The notes: generated by a model not told the origin, from the sequence alone. Shown: positions 6,875 through 16,193, counted from the stretch's first letter. The stretch is 64,000 nt of DNA from Bacteroidota bacterium (GCA_023428135.1 JAEYZG010000064.1:1-64000); one strand, 5' to 3'. A program made the numbers and translations.

Positions 6875-9310
6875 TTATTTTTTCTTTGCTGCTTTTTTAG
6901 CTGCAGTCTTTTTGGCCGCTGTTTTCTTTGCTGCTGCTTTTTTGGCCGTAGTCTTTTTAGCGGCGGTCTTCTTGGCAGCAGGCTCAGAAGTACTTTTTCT
7001 GGCGAATCTACTTTTCTTTTCCGGAACGCTTTCTGCCCATTCAAGTGCTTCTGCTAGGGTTATACTCTGAGGTTCGCGGTCTTTCGGAATTTTTACATTT
7101 TTCTTACCGACAGCGATATATGGTCCCCATCGACCGTTAAGCACTTTTACCTCTTCGTTTTCAGGGAACTCTTTGATAAGCTTTTCAGCATCAGCTTTAC
7201 GTTTATTAAGGATCAGCTCAATACAACGTTCCTCGGTTATTTCCAAAGGATCATCCTCTTTCCCCAGAGAATAAAATTTATTATCGTGCTTTATATATGG
7301 TCCAAACCTTCCTATAGCTACTGTCATGGCCTTATCTTCAAAGAAGCCAGTATCTCTCGGAAGCTTGAATAGTTCAAGAGCATCTTCAAGATTTAAAGTT
7401 TCAATAAGCTGGCCTTTTCTTAAACTAGCATATTGTGGCTTTTTTCCTGTAGTTTCATCAGCTTCGCCTATCTGAACAATAGGTCCGAATCGACCAAGTC
7501 TTGCTATTACCTTTTCACCTGTAACAGGATGCGTCCCCAGCTCTTTGGATGTCTGGACTACAGATCTGTCGATAGCTTCAGTAGATTCTACTTTTTGGTG
7601 GAATGAATTATAAAAAGTCTCCAGCATTTTTTCCCACTTCTTTAAACCTGAAGCTATTTCGTCAAACTCTTTTTCAACTGTAGCTGTGAAAGAGTAGTCC
7701 GTAATATTAGGGAAATACTGTACAAGGAAATCTGTTACAATCATTCCCATATCTGTTGGAAATAACTTCGCTTTCTCTTGTCCGGTGATCTCTGTTCTGT
7801 CCTTTTTATTTATTGTATTATTTTTCAGAGACAGTTCTTTGTATTTTCTTTCTTTTCCGTCTCTGTTTTCTTTAATCACATATCCTCTCTTCTGAATAGT
7901 AGAGATCGTTGGAGCATAAGTAGAAGGACGGCCAATTCCCATTTCTTCAAGTTTTTTAACAAGGCTGGCCTCAGTATATCTTGAAGGAGGTCTTGAAAAC
8001 CTTTCCACCGCTTTCATCTCATCCAGATTAAGCTTTTGCCCTACAGTAAGGGGAGGAAGCATGCTGCTGTTTTCTTCTTCAGATTCTTCATCGTCAGAAG
8101 ACTCAATATAAACTTTAAGGAAACCTTCAAATTTGATTACTTCACCCGTTGCTGTCAGCGTTTGAGGAACTGTTGAAATAGCAATAGTAGCAACGGTTTT
8201 TTCAATCTGAGCTTCAGCCATCTGAGAAGCTATAGCTCTTTTCCAGATAAGTTCGTACAATCTCTGCTCGTTTCTTTCTTCTCCAGCCTGACTTTTGGCA
8301 AAATCAGTCGGCCTTATAGCTTCGTGAGCTTCCTGAGCACTTTCTGATTTAGTTTGATATTGTCTTATGTTAACAAACTCCGGTCCGTAGCTTTTGGTAA
8401 TCTCTTTTTCTGCAGCATTCAGAGCGTCCTGTGAAAGACTAACAGAGTCAGTTCTCATATAAGAGATCTTTCCTGATTCGTAAAGTCTTTGAGCCAAAGT
8501 CATTGTCTGAGCAACAGAAAAACCAAGTTTTCTACTTGCTTCTTGTTGAAGCGTAGATGTTGTAAAAGGAGGAGCAGGAGATTTTTTAGCTGGTTTTTTC
8601 TCCAGGTTTTTAATGCTGAATTCGGCACCAATTACTTTAGTTAGAAAAGCCATAGCTTCATCTTCAGAGTTGAAGCGTTCTCCAAGTTCAGCTTTAAGTA
8701 CTTTACCTTTATCTACGATAAATTCGGCAGAAACCTTAAAAGCAGCTTTTGTATTGAATTTTTCAACTTCACGTTCTCTCTCTACTACTAATCTTACTGC
8801 AACCGATTGTACTCTACCTGCAGAAAGACCGGTTTTTATTTTTTTCCATAAAATAGGAGAAATCTCAAAACCAACTAATCTGTCAAGAATACGACGTGCC
8901 TGCTGAGCATTTACTAAGTCAAGATCAATACCCCTAGGACTTTGGATAGCATTCAGAATCGCATTTTTGGTGATTTCTCTGAACACTATTCGTCTCGTAT
9001 TTTTTTCATTTAAATTTAAAGCCTCCTTCAAATGCCAGGAAATAGCTTCACCCTCGCGGTCATCATCGGTCGCTAACCAAACCGTTTCGGCCTCCTTCGC
9101 AAGTTTTTTAAGTTGTGAAACAACATCCCTTTTGTCATCAGAGATTTCATATGTCGGCTTAAAGCCATTTTTTATATCGATCGCCTTATCTCCCTTGGGA
9201 AGGTCCCTCACGTGTCCATAACTTGACTTTACAAGAAAATCCTTTCCCAGGTACCCTTCTATGGTTTTAGCCTTCGCAGGCGACTCAACAATAACTAAAT
9301 TTTTTGACAT
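6875..9310 (-). CDS. topA: DNA topoisomerase I (type IA) with lysine/alanine-rich tail
   Basis: 811 residues. The TOPRIM domain starts with VIVESPAKAKTI (6-17) and includes the TDDDREGEAI acidic motif. The catalytic tyrosine is Tyr284 in ISYMRTDS. The C-terminus has no zinc ribbons; instead three Topo-C repeats are visible (GRFGPIVQIGE, IGRFGPYIKHD, NGRWGPYIAVG), the usual Bacteroidota form. The final 35-40 residues are an almost pure lysine/alanine tail (repeated AAKKT units) like histone H1, likely a DNA-binding tail. The enzyme relaxes negative supercoils. An intrinsic terminator follows directly. Confidence 0.96.
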   Translation of the reverse strand: MSKNLVIVESPAKAKTIEGYLGKDFLVKSSYGHVRDLPKGDKAIDIKNGFKPTYEISDDKRDVVSQLKKLAKEAETVWLATDDDREGEAISWHLKEALNLNEKNTRRIVFREITKNAILNAIQSPRGIDLDLVNAQQARRILDRLVGFEISPILWKKIKTGLSAGRVQSVAVRLVVEREREVEKFNTKAAFKVSAEFIVDKGKVLKAELGERFNSEDEAMAFLTKVIGAEFSIKNLEKKPAKKSPAPPFTTSTLQQEASRKLGFSVAQTMTLAQRLYESGKISYMRTDSVSLSQDALNAAEKEITKSYGPEFVNIRQYQTKSESAQEAHEAIRPTDFAKSQAGEERNEQRLYELIWKRAIASQMAEAQIEKTVATIAISTVPQTLTATGEVIKFEGFLKVYIESSDDEESEEENSSMLPPLTVGQKLNLDEMKAVERFSRPPSRYTEASLVKKLEEMGIGRPSTYAPTISTIQKRGYVIKENRDGKERKYKELSLKNNTINKKDRTEITGQEKAKLFPTDMGMIVTDFLVQYFPNITDYSFTATVEKEFDEIASGLKKWEKMLETFYNSFHQKVESTEAIDRSVVQTSKELGTHPVTGEKVIARLGRFGPIVQIGEADETTGKKPQYASLRKGQLIETLNLEDALELFKLPRDTGFFEDKAMTVAIGRFGPYIKHDNKFYSLGKEDDPLEITEERCIELILNKRKADAEKLIKEFPENEEVKVLNGRWGPYIAVGKKNVKIPKDREPQSITLAEALEWAESVPEKKSRFARKSTSEPAAKKTAAKKTTAKKAAAKKTAAKKTAAKKAAKKK

Positions 9311-9409
9311 TGAACTAATTATGACTTTAAATCAAAAGCAATTTGGGCCAAAGATGATTAAAAATTTTTAAAAAAACACTTTGCGAAAAATTTTAGTGCC
9401 ATATTCAGA

Positions 9410-9417
9410 TAAATTTG
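9410..9417 (+). promoter_or_regulatory. candidate -7 box (TAnnTTTG) for the phosphatase gene
   Basis: TAAATTTG matches the Bacteroidota -7 consensus TAnnTTTG and lies about 55 bases before the ATG at 9472. A TTTG at 9380-9383 could be the -33 element, but the 26-base spacing is longer than the usual 19-21. Judged by eye only. Confidence 0.3.
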
Positions 9418-9471
9418 TACTTTCGGTGTTATATATTTTTATAGGGTTATATTTTAATTTATCCATTGATT

Positions 9472-9984
9472 ATGAGTAAGATACTTTACCTGGCCAGGCA
9501 TGCAAAGTCGGATTGGTCCATACCGGGACAAAAAGATTTTGAAAGAGAGCTAAATACAAGAGGTTTGACAGATGCGCCTAAAATGGGTAGAAAACTGCAT
9601 GAAATGCAGGTACTTCCGGAACTAATCTTGTCCAGCCCGGCAGTAAGAGCTAAAAATACAGCCGAATTAATGGCAGAGCAGCTTCAATTTGATTTGGATA
9701 AAATTATTTATGAAGAAGAGCTTTATGAAGCTTCTGTCAGAAATTTAATGGCTGTTATTAGCAGGGTAAGTCCTGAAAATAATAAGATTATGATTTTTGG
9801 TCACAATCCTTCATTAACCTATATGGCTGAATATCTGACCAAAGAAGTGATTGGAAATATCCCTACTTCAGGAATTTTGGAAATTTCTTTAAATATAGAC
9901 AGCTGGGAAGAAGTAAGCGGGGAGCTGGGTAAATTAAACTGGTTCATTTATCCCAAACTTGTTTTCGGAACAGAAGAGAACTAA
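9472..9984 (+). CDS. SixA-like histidine phosphatase
   Basis: 170 residues from the ATG at 9472; a TTG six bases earlier is a poorer start. The N-terminal YLARHAKSDWS carries the phosphohistidine motif RHxK of the SixA branch (RHG superfamily). SSPAVRAKNTAE and FGHNPSLT supply the second arginine and second histidine of the active site. SixA removes phosphate from histidine-phosphotransfer proteins or small molecules; in Bacteroidota these genes are often unlinked to kinases. No signal peptide. It is transcribed away from topA and ends at a strong bidirectional terminator. Confidence 0.85.
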   Translation: MSKILYLARHAKSDWSIPGQKDFERELNTRGLTDAPKMGRKLHEMQVLPELILSSPAVRAKNTAELMAEQLQFDLDKIIYEEELYEASVRNLMAVISRVSPENNKIMIFGHNPSLTYMAEYLTKEVIGNIPTSGILEISLNIDSWEEVSGELGKLNWFIYPKLVFGTEEN

Positions 9985-9990
9985 TATCCA

Positions 9991-10022
9991 CTTAAAATAA
10001 AGACGGCCGTCTTCATTTTAAG
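9991..10022. terminator. bidirectional terminator between convergent genes
   Basis: Sixteen-base arms pair with one mismatch around a central GGCC, with A-rich and T-rich flanks on either side. It lies between the stops of the phosphatase gene and the reverse-strand gene 10032-10367 and can serve both. Confidence 0.75.
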
Positions 10023-10031
10023 TCGGTCGTT

Positions 10032-10367
10032 TTAATGCGTTTTAATATATTTTTTCTTTTTCTTGGAAGTTCTTCCCTTTGCTTTATTCAACCGTTTTTT
10101 GGCTATTTTGTCAGCTTTTTTTCTTGTCTTTTCCTGTTCTTTTTTCTTTTTGTTCTGTGCTTTTTTCTGTTCTTTCAGGTTGGCTTTTTGCTCCTTACTC
10201 ATCCTGTCTTTTTCCACATCAGCATTAGCATTATCTAGATCTTTCTGAGTATTTCCTCTTTTTCTTTTGGAGCCATTATTGTCGTCCTGACCTTGTGCGG
10301 TACTGTTGAAAAACAGAATTCCTGTAAAAATAAAGGTAGAGATAATGAAAATCTTTTTTAAGCTCAT
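10032..10367 (-). CDS. exported lysine-rich small protein
   Basis: 111 residues from the ATG at 10367. The frame is open for 20 more codons upstream, but MSLKKIFIIST begins a clear signal peptide (hydrophobic core IFIISTFIFTGILFF, cleavage near AQGQD). The mature part is very basic and low in complexity: acidic DNANADVEKD in the middle, then lysine-rich runs such as NKKKKEQEKTRKKADK, likely helical or disordered. No enzyme motif. Its neighbour 10462-10815 is also a secreted basic protein on the same strand, so the two may act together, perhaps on DNA, exopolysaccharide or the cell surface. Function unknown. Confidence 0.6.
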   Translation of the reverse strand: MSLKKIFIISTFIFTGILFFNSTAQGQDDNNGSKRKRGNTQKDLDNANADVEKDRMSKEQKANLKEQKKAQNKKKKEQEKTRKKADKIAKKRLNKAKGRTSKKKKKYIKTH

Positions 10368-10461
10368 ATAGTGAAATAAAAAACGAAAATGGCAGAATTT
10401 AGATTTCTGCCATTTATTATTCACCAAATTTAAACTTTTTTTGGAATAACTAACACTTTAA

Positions 10462-10815
10462 TTAATACCAACCTGATCTTCTCCTTCTATTATCACCCGA
10501 AGATGCAGATTCCCTGTTGGCCTTTGATCTGCTGAATTTGGTTTTTCTGGTATTAAAGTATTTTTTACTACCTGAATTGCCAAAATGCTTTTTGTTATGT
10601 TTGATTTTTAGCATTCTTTTATTGTACTGAGTTCTGATCCTTTCATCTCTGTTTCTGGAGGATATTTTGTCTTCCCGACTTATTTTCTCTTCAGAATCAG
10701 CTCTTGAGGATTTACTTACAGCTTTAGAATTCTTAATCTGAGTTTTATTTTGGGCATTCGCTGTTTGGCTAAGCCAGGTCAGCATCATTACTAATAAAAA
10801 AAACAAATTTTTCAT
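10462..10815 (-). CDS. exported arginine/lysine-rich small protein
   Basis: 117 residues. A signal peptide (MKNLFFLLVMML...TANA, cleavage before QNK) precedes a basic, serine-rich chain with mixed charged stretches (SREDKISSRNRDERIR) and a C-terminal RRRRSGWY. No domain is recognisable; it is probably disordered. It lies upstream of the similarly basic exported protein 10032-10367, with a 94-base gap, and is divergent from the TraB-like gene. Function unknown. Confidence 0.6.
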   Translation of the reverse strand: MKNLFFLLVMMLTWLSQTANAQNKTQIKNSKAVSKSSRADSEEKISREDKISSRNRDERIRTQYNKRMLKIKHNKKHFGNSGSKKYFNTRKTKFSRSKANRESASSGDNRRRRSGWY

Positions 10816-10961
10816 ACGCCTTCTTAATTTCTTCCCACTAAAAAATCAACTTCTTTTATGAAGATTTTGTTAAAAAGTTCTCTTTAATGTTTGAAAAAAG
10901 AATCGTGTATGTGAGTAAATTCTTTTTTGCAATTAGTACATTTGTCAACTTATCAGGTAAC

Positions 10962-11837
10962 ATGTCCACAAAAATCAGAACCACATTATTCCTTTTATCG
11001 ATCTGTCTTTCAGGTATTCTGAAGGCTCAGTCGTCTTTATTGTGGGAAGTGAAAAGTCCTGATAATAAAAATGTTTCCTATATCTATGGTACAATGCATG
11101 TTGAAGACGAGAGAGTATTTGATTTCGGAGACTCTTTAATGATTTGCTTCAACCAGTGTAAAGCTTTTGCCGGAGAAATAGTACTTGATAAGGTTAACAA
11201 AAGTGAGTTGGCATCACAGATTTTTATGCCGGGTGATACTACCCTTAAAATGCTCATCGGCAAAAAAAAATATAAACAGGTAAAACGAAAAGCGCGAAAA
11301 AGCCTAGGGGTTTTCGCTGGACTTATCAATAGGGTTAAGCCTATATTTACAGCTTCTTTAATTTCTGAAAGCTCATTTAAAAAGGGTAAGGGTAAAATTC
11401 TGGATGAATATTTTCAGGATCTTGCCAAGGAAAAGCAGATGGTTTTGTTAGGCATTGAAAGTCCTTCTGAGCAAATTGCAGCACTAGATGAAATTCCACT
11501 GGCAGAGCAAGCCCAGATGCTTATTGAATCTCTTGAAGCTCCGGCAGAGGAAGACGGGGCTGATGAACTGGTTAAAATATACAATACCGGAGATCTGGAT
11601 AGTTTATATAACTATTTTCTGAAATTTGATTTAAGCGACAATTTTACCAGGTCTTTATTAACTAAAAGAAACTATGTAATGAGTGAAAGGATTCAGGATA
11701 TTATAAATGAATATCCTGTATTTGTGGGTATAGGAGCCGCCCACTTGCCAGGAGAAGAAGGGGTTTTGAATCTCATGGTAAAGCAGGGGTATATTGTGAG
11801 ACCCGTACAGATAAAAACAAATAAAAATAAAAAATAA
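10962..11837 (+). CDS. TraB/GumN-family exported protein
   Basis: 291 residues from the ATG at 10962, which starts a good signal peptide (TLFLLSICLSGILKAQ). An upstream ATG at 10887 would add 25 residues and spoil the signal, so I reject it. The family's two signatures are present: SYIYGTMHVEDERV near the mature N-terminus and VGIGAAHLPGEEGVLNLM near the end. TraB/GumN proteins share a fold with Tiki metalloproteases, where the GxxH region helps bind metal; most bacterial members have no proven role. It is predicted to act in the periplasm or outside. The tex gene follows 22 bases later, so co-transcription is likely. Confidence 0.8.
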   Translation: MSTKIRTTLFLLSICLSGILKAQSSLLWEVKSPDNKNVSYIYGTMHVEDERVFDFGDSLMICFNQCKAFAGEIVLDKVNKSELASQIFMPGDTTLKMLIGKKKYKQVKRKARKSLGVFAGLINRVKPIFTASLISESSFKKGKGKILDEYFQDLAKEKQMVLLGIESPSEQIAALDEIPLAEQAQMLIESLEAPAEEDGADELVKIYNTGDLDSLYNYFLKFDLSDNFTRSLLTKRNYVMSERIQDIINEYPVFVGIGAAHLPGEEGVLNLMVKQGYIVRPVQIKTNKNKK

Positions 11838-11859
11838 GGTATTAAAATAGTTTGATTGA

Positions 11860-14094
11860 ATGCAAGTAATACATGTTTTAAAAATTGCTGGGGAGTTGAA
11901 TATTGCTCCCAAATCCGTTGAAGCTACGCTGGAGTTATTAGCAGAAGGAGGTACCGTTCCATTTATATCCAGGTACCGGAAAGAAGCTACAGGCAGTCTT
12001 GACGAGGTGGCTATTACTAAAATCAGGGACAGAAGCATCCAACTGGACGAGCTTGATAAGAGAAGGGAAAGCATCATCAAGTCTATCAAAGAACAGGGTA
12101 AACTAACAGCTGAACTTGAAGCTAAGATCAATGATGCAGAAACTATGACTGTGTTGGAAGATTTATATCTTCCTTATAAGCCCAAAAGAAGGACCAAAGC
12201 TACTATTGCAAAAGAAAAAGGACTGGAACCACTTGCTGAGCTTATATTCAAACAGGAGCTGGCTGATCCTGACAAAGAAGCAGAGCTTTTCGTAAATCTA
12301 GAGAAAGACGTAAAAGACTTCAACGAGGCACTTTCCGGAGCGAGAGATATTATAGCGGAGTGGGTAAGTGAAAATCAGGAAGCCAGAGGAAAATTAAGAG
12401 AAGTATTCTATAAACAGGGAACGATTAGAAGCCGTGTAGTTCCTGGTAAAGAGGAAGAAGGGCAGAAATATAAAGACTATTTCGAATTTGAAGAAGCAAT
12501 TTCTAAAGTGCCATCGCACAGATTGCTTGCTATGAGAAGGGGGGAGAAAGAAATGTTTTTAATGCTTGATATTGAACCAGCAGAAGAAACATCTCTTGAA
12601 GTGCTTGAAGGAATATTTGTAAAAGGCAGAAGTACAGCTTCCGGCCATGTAAAAACAGCAGTTAAAGATTCATATAAAAGACTTTTAAGACCAAGTATTG
12701 AAACAGAGGTAAGACTGGGCTCTAAGAAGAAGGCAGACGATGATGCTATTCAGATATTTGCAGAAAATCTTCGTCAGCTTTTACTTGCTGCTCCATTAGG
12801 GCAAAAGGCAGTTCTTTCGATAGATCCTGGTTTCAGAACAGGCTGCAAGGTGGTTTGTCTTGACAGGCAAGGAAAGTTATTGGCTAATGAAAATATATAT
12901 CCTCACGAGCCTCAAAGAAAAGTAGCAGAAGCAATTTTAATTTTAAAAAGACTATGTGAAACTCATCAGGTAGAGGCAATTGCTGTTGGTAATGGCACAG
13001 CGGGAAGGGAAACAGAAACATTTGTACGCACCATAGATTTTGGAAGAGCCATTCCAGTTATAATGGTTAACGAAAGTGGCGCGTCGATTTACTCTGCATC
13101 GGATGTTGCAAGAGAAGAGTTTCCGGATTATGATGTAACAGTCAGAGGTTCTGTTTCCATCGGAAGAAGATTGATGGATCCACTTGCAGAACTTGTAAAA
13201 CTAGACCCTAAATCAATCGGAGTGGGGCAGTATCAGCATGATGTGGATCAAAATGCATTGAAGTCAAGTCTGGACGATGTAGTTATAAGTTGCGTAAACA
13301 ATGTTGGAGTAGAAGTAAATACTGCTAGCAAGCAGATATTAACTTATGTATCAGGCTTGGGGCCTCAGCTGGCACAGAATATAATTGATTACAGAAATCA
13401 GAATGGAGCTTTCAAGTCCAGAAATGACCTTAAGAAAGTTCCAAGAATGGGAGAGAAAGCTTTTGAACAGGCAGCAGGATTTTTGAGGATTAATAATGGT
13501 GAGAATCCATTAGATGCTTCAGCCGTTCACCCTGAAAGTTATCATATCATTGATAAAATGGCAAAAGATCTTAAAGCTTCTGTAGCAGATCTGATGAAAA
13601 AATCGGATCTGAGAAAACTTATTGATCTAAAGTCATATGTAACAGATACAATCGGTTTGCCAACTCTTCAGGATATAATAAAAGAGATAGAGAAACCGGG
13701 TCGTGATCCAAGAGAAAAATTTGAAGCATTTGAGTTTGCTTCCGGAATTGAAAAACCTGAAGATCTGAGAATCGGTATGAAACTTCCTGGCATTGTAACG
13801 AATATTACAAAATTTGGAGTATTTGTGGATGTAGGTGTTCACCAGGATGGACTTATTCATATAAGTCACCTTGCAGATAAATATGTATCAGACCCTTCTG
13901 AAGTTGTGAAGGTTCATCAGAAAGTTGAAGTTACAGTTATTGAAGTAGATCTCGCGAGAAAAAGGATTGCGCTTTCAATGAAGGGTAATGTTGCTACTGA
14001 AGGACCTAAAAAAGCAAAGGATAAAAAGGAAACAGAAAAAGAAGTTTCTTTTGAAGACAAACTGGCAATGCTGAAAGGCAAGTTTAAAAATTAA
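11860..14094 (+). CDS. tex: Tex-family RNA-binding transcription accessory protein
   Basis: 744 residues, typical length. Layout: N-terminal helical Tex domain (PFISRYRKEATG, LEDLYLPYKPKRRTKA), YqgF/RNase-H-like domain (LSIDPGFRTGCK, about residues 320-330), helix-hairpin-helix region (about 500-560, with RNDLKKVPRMGEKAFEQAAG) and a C-terminal S1 domain (about 645-720, PGIVTNITKFGVFVDVG). It is the bacterial relative of Spt6 and binds RNA in the cytosol. The tail after S1 is charged (KKAKDKKETEKE). It follows the TraB-like gene by 22 bases and ends at a hairpin. Confidence 0.95.
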   Translation: MQVIHVLKIAGELNIAPKSVEATLELLAEGGTVPFISRYRKEATGSLDEVAITKIRDRSIQLDELDKRRESIIKSIKEQGKLTAELEAKINDAETMTVLEDLYLPYKPKRRTKATIAKEKGLEPLAELIFKQELADPDKEAELFVNLEKDVKDFNEALSGARDIIAEWVSENQEARGKLREVFYKQGTIRSRVVPGKEEEGQKYKDYFEFEEAISKVPSHRLLAMRRGEKEMFLMLDIEPAEETSLEVLEGIFVKGRSTASGHVKTAVKDSYKRLLRPSIETEVRLGSKKKADDDAIQIFAENLRQLLLAAPLGQKAVLSIDPGFRTGCKVVCLDRQGKLLANENIYPHEPQRKVAEAILILKRLCETHQVEAIAVGNGTAGRETETFVRTIDFGRAIPVIMVNESGASIYSASDVAREEFPDYDVTVRGSVSIGRRLMDPLAELVKLDPKSIGVGQYQHDVDQNALKSSLDDVVISCVNNVGVEVNTASKQILTYVSGLGPQLAQNIIDYRNQNGAFKSRNDLKKVPRMGEKAFEQAAGFLRINNGENPLDASAVHPESYHIIDKMAKDLKASVADLMKKSDLRKLIDLKSYVTDTIGLPTLQDIIKEIEKPGRDPREKFEAFEFASGIEKPEDLRIGMKLPGIVTNITKFGVFVDVGVHQDGLIHISHLADKYVSDPSEVVKVHQKVEVTVIEVDLARKRIALSMKGNVATEGPKKAKDKKETEKEVSFEDKLAMLKGKFKN

Positions 14095-14113
14095 GAAGGT
14101 TATAAAAATAAAA

Positions 14114-14136
14114 GGCTACTTCAACTTGAGGTAGCC
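14114..14136 (+). terminator. hairpin terminator after tex
   Basis: GGCTACYTCAA-type arms at 14114-14136 (one G-T pair) are followed by ATTTTATTT. The hairpin lies 20 bases after the tex stop and 8 bases past the stop of the small reverse-strand lipoprotein, so it can serve both convergent genes. Confidence 0.6.
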
Positions 14137-14143
14137 ATTTTAT

Positions 14144-14275
14144 TTACACTTTGACTTTTTCAGTTTTGATTTCCTTTAGATCTTTTTTCAGATAGGTTGG
14201 GCAGGTTCTGTGTCCATAACAGGAAGCCAGTGAAAAAACTACAGCGAAAACAATTAGTAAGTTTCTGATTTTCAT
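14144..14275 (-). CDS. very small lipoprotein (43 residues)
   Basis: The reverse strand codes for a 43-residue peptide from the ATG at 14275. It begins MKIRNLLIVFAVVFSLASC, a complete lipoprotein signal with lipobox LASC and Cys19 as lipidation site. The mature part is only 25 residues: YGHRTCPTYLKKD and then a lysine/glutamate-rich end. The extra cysteine (Cys25) could form a disulfide. Signal features this good are unlikely by chance in an otherwise empty stretch. Function unknown; small lipoproteins of this type often sit at the envelope. Confidence 0.6.
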   Translation of the reverse strand: MKIRNLLIVFAVVFSLASCYGHRTCPTYLKKDLKEIKTEKVKV

Positions 14276-14490
14276 AAGCAATTATTTTTGGGAAACATCT
14301 TCTTTTACGATGCCTGGTTTTTGCGGGTTATTGGATAGTTTTGTGAAAAAATAGGAGTATTGTTTAACAGGCTTATTAAGCAGTTGTAATTTAGGCGGTT
14401 TAAGGCAACATTATTTTTCCCTTAACTTTACTTTTTTACTTAAGTTCTTCAATTATAGTCACAATCATTTAATTGTCGACGTTGATTTCT

Positions 14491-15294
14491 ATGAGAACTT
14501 TCATATATGTTTTTCTATTATCAATAATTTCTTACGTAGCGAATGCGGGTGTGTATAATACCGTCAGGGATGGTATACTGAATTCCAGAATCTGGGAAGG
14601 TGGATTTATCCCTAATTTAAAACCGGAAGATACTGTATTTATAAACCATTCAATCAGTTATGATGCCCCTGTTAGTTTGGTGTCAGTACTTGTGATCAAT
14701 GAAAATGGAAATCTCAATCTTGGGTCAAATCCATTAATAATACTGGAAACCGGTAAGGTTATCGTAAATGGAAGACTAAAGGTAAGTTCGGTAATCAATA
14801 AAGGAACTCTGGTCAATAATGGAAAAGTGGAAGTGCCAGGAGTTATGACAGATTTAAAAACAATGTGTTTAAAAGGAGGTCTCAGTTTTGATCTGGTGCG
14901 AGAACTTAGGCACGCATATGAGAATGTACGTTGTGCCGGATGTTTTATAGAAGGAAAGAAAAGCCTGGAGGAGCAGGAAAGATTGGAATTAGGTTATTCA
15001 GGGCTTCAGGGGAGATTAAATTTTAAAGCCAACTATGAAAATGAAATTGTAAAGTTATATTGGGAAGCTATACTTTCTGACGAGTTAAGTCATTTTGAAA
15101 TAGAAAAAAGTTATGATGCTAAAGACTTTAAAAAAGAAGGTATTATAACTCCAGAACTTTCAGCCGCAGGAAAATTTTTCTGGGAAGATCAAATTAAGGA
15201 GTCAATTGTTACATATTACAGGTTAAAGCTCGTAGATAATAATGGACATTGTATATATTCCCAACCTGTGAGTGTAGTTTTGAAAAAAGATTAA
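14491..15294 (+). CDS. exported protein of unknown function
   Basis: 267 residues from the ATG at 14491; a TTG at 14473 is in frame but would lengthen the signal peptide. The signal is MRTFIYVFLLSIISYVANA. The mature N-terminal half reads like a short beta-helix (repeated V.IN..G.L strands, e.g. LVSVLVINENGNLNLG and KVIVNGRLKVSSVINKGTLVNNGK), similar to autotransporter or G8-type starts. Four cysteines lie in the middle, two of them in CAGC. The C-terminal half resembles the fibronectin-like module before many T9SS tails (LYWEAILSDELSHFEIEKS, YYRLKLVDNNG), but no sorting domain follows. It may be a truncated cargo protein. Function unknown. Confidence 0.65.
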   Translation: MRTFIYVFLLSIISYVANAGVYNTVRDGILNSRIWEGGFIPNLKPEDTVFINHSISYDAPVSLVSVLVINENGNLNLGSNPLIILETGKVIVNGRLKVSSVINKGTLVNNGKVEVPGVMTDLKTMCLKGGLSFDLVRELRHAYENVRCAGCFIEGKKSLEEQERLELGYSGLQGRLNFKANYENEIVKLYWEAILSDELSHFEIEKSYDAKDFKKEGIITPELSAAGKFFWEDQIKESIVTYYRLKLVDNNGHCIYSQPVSVVLKKD

Positions 15295-15425
15295 AAAGTA
15301 AAGTTGGATTTGATGTTGCGTATCAAAAAGTCAAAAAAAAGCGTTTCATTAAAAATAAAAAGAGCATCTTTGCATTATTTAACGAACAATTATTTTCTTT
15401 TTGATCTATATTTTCACCTTTTAAA

Positions 15426-16154
15426 ATGAAAGAGTTAGGATTTATTGGATTCGGAAGTTTTGGAAAATTTATCATTCCATATCTGAAACCATATTTTGAT
15501 ATAACAGTCTTCGACGTTAAGGATTTTTCAACAGAAGCAAATACGCTGGGAGTAAAGTGGGGGGCACTTGAAGAGGTTTCAGGAAAGGAATTTTTAGCTT
15601 TGGCAGTTCCAGTGCAATACCTTGAAAATTTGCTGATTCAGATAAAAGATTATGTTAAACCTAAGTCTTTGGTTTTTGATTTATCGTCGGTTAAGGTAAA
15701 GCCTGTAGAACTGATGATAAAGTATTTACCGGAGAATGTTGATATAATCGGTACACATCCTTTGTTTGGTCCTCAAAGCGGTAAGGATGGGATCGCTAAT
15801 CTCAATATTGTTGTCTGTCCGGTAAGAACCAAAAAGAATGGAAATCTTATACGTTTTTTTGGTCAGGAGCTGAAGTTAAACGTATTGGAAAGAACTCCAT
15901 TGGTGCATGATCAGCAAATGGCTTATGTGCAGGCATTGACACACTTTATTGGCAGGGCCGTAAATCAAATGGATATACCTGATGTAGAGCAAAAGACGCC
16001 AGCATATCAATACTTACTTAATATTAAAGGGAATCTTGGGCAGGATTCGATGGATCTTTTTTATACTATAGAAAGGGAAAATCCTTTTGCAAAAGCGGTG
16101 AGGGATCAGTTCATCGAAGAGCTGTATAAGCTTAAAGACAAGATCGAGTGTTAG
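15426..16154 (+). CDS. tyrA: prephenate dehydrogenase-family protein
   Basis: 242 residues, at the short end for this family. The N-terminal Rossmann motif GFIGFGSFGKF (5-15), the conserved GTHPLFGPQSG (about 112-122) and ALTHFIGRA (about 178-186) are typical of prephenate/arogenate dehydrogenases, with the HPLFGP histidine at the active site. It oxidises prephenate toward tyrosine with NAD(P)+. There is no ACT domain, so feedback by tyrosine through such a domain is not expected. It stands alone; other aromatic genes are not in the window. A bidirectional terminator follows. Confidence 0.85.
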   Translation: MKELGFIGFGSFGKFIIPYLKPYFDITVFDVKDFSTEANTLGVKWGALEEVSGKEFLALAVPVQYLENLLIQIKDYVKPKSLVFDLSSVKVKPVELMIKYLPENVDIIGTHPLFGPQSGKDGIANLNIVVCPVRTKKNGNLIRFFGQELKLNVLERTPLVHDQQMAYVQALTHFIGRAVNQMDIPDVEQKTPAYQYLLNIKGNLGQDSMDLFYTIERENPFAKAVRDQFIEELYKLKDKIEC

Positions 16155-16193
16155 TTAAAATAATGGTGAAGTAGCATTTGATAGAATAAAATA

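Noticed and set aside
6790..7044. N-terminal extension of the sirtuin frame
   Set aside because: It crosses the topA terminator and overlaps the topA lysine/alanine tail in another frame; the sirtuin fold starts at the ATG at 6789.
6833..7070. Cysteine/phenylalanine- or alanine-rich forward frames
   Set aside because: Antisense shadows of the repetitive topA tail.
10035..10248. Phenylalanine-rich forward frames
   Set aside because: They are the antisense of the lysine-rich exported gene 10032-10367, which explains the phenylalanine runs.
15365..15372. CATCTTTG as promoter of tyrA
   Set aside because: The first base differs from the TAnnTTTG consensus and the upstream TTTC is not a good -33 element, so it was not listed.
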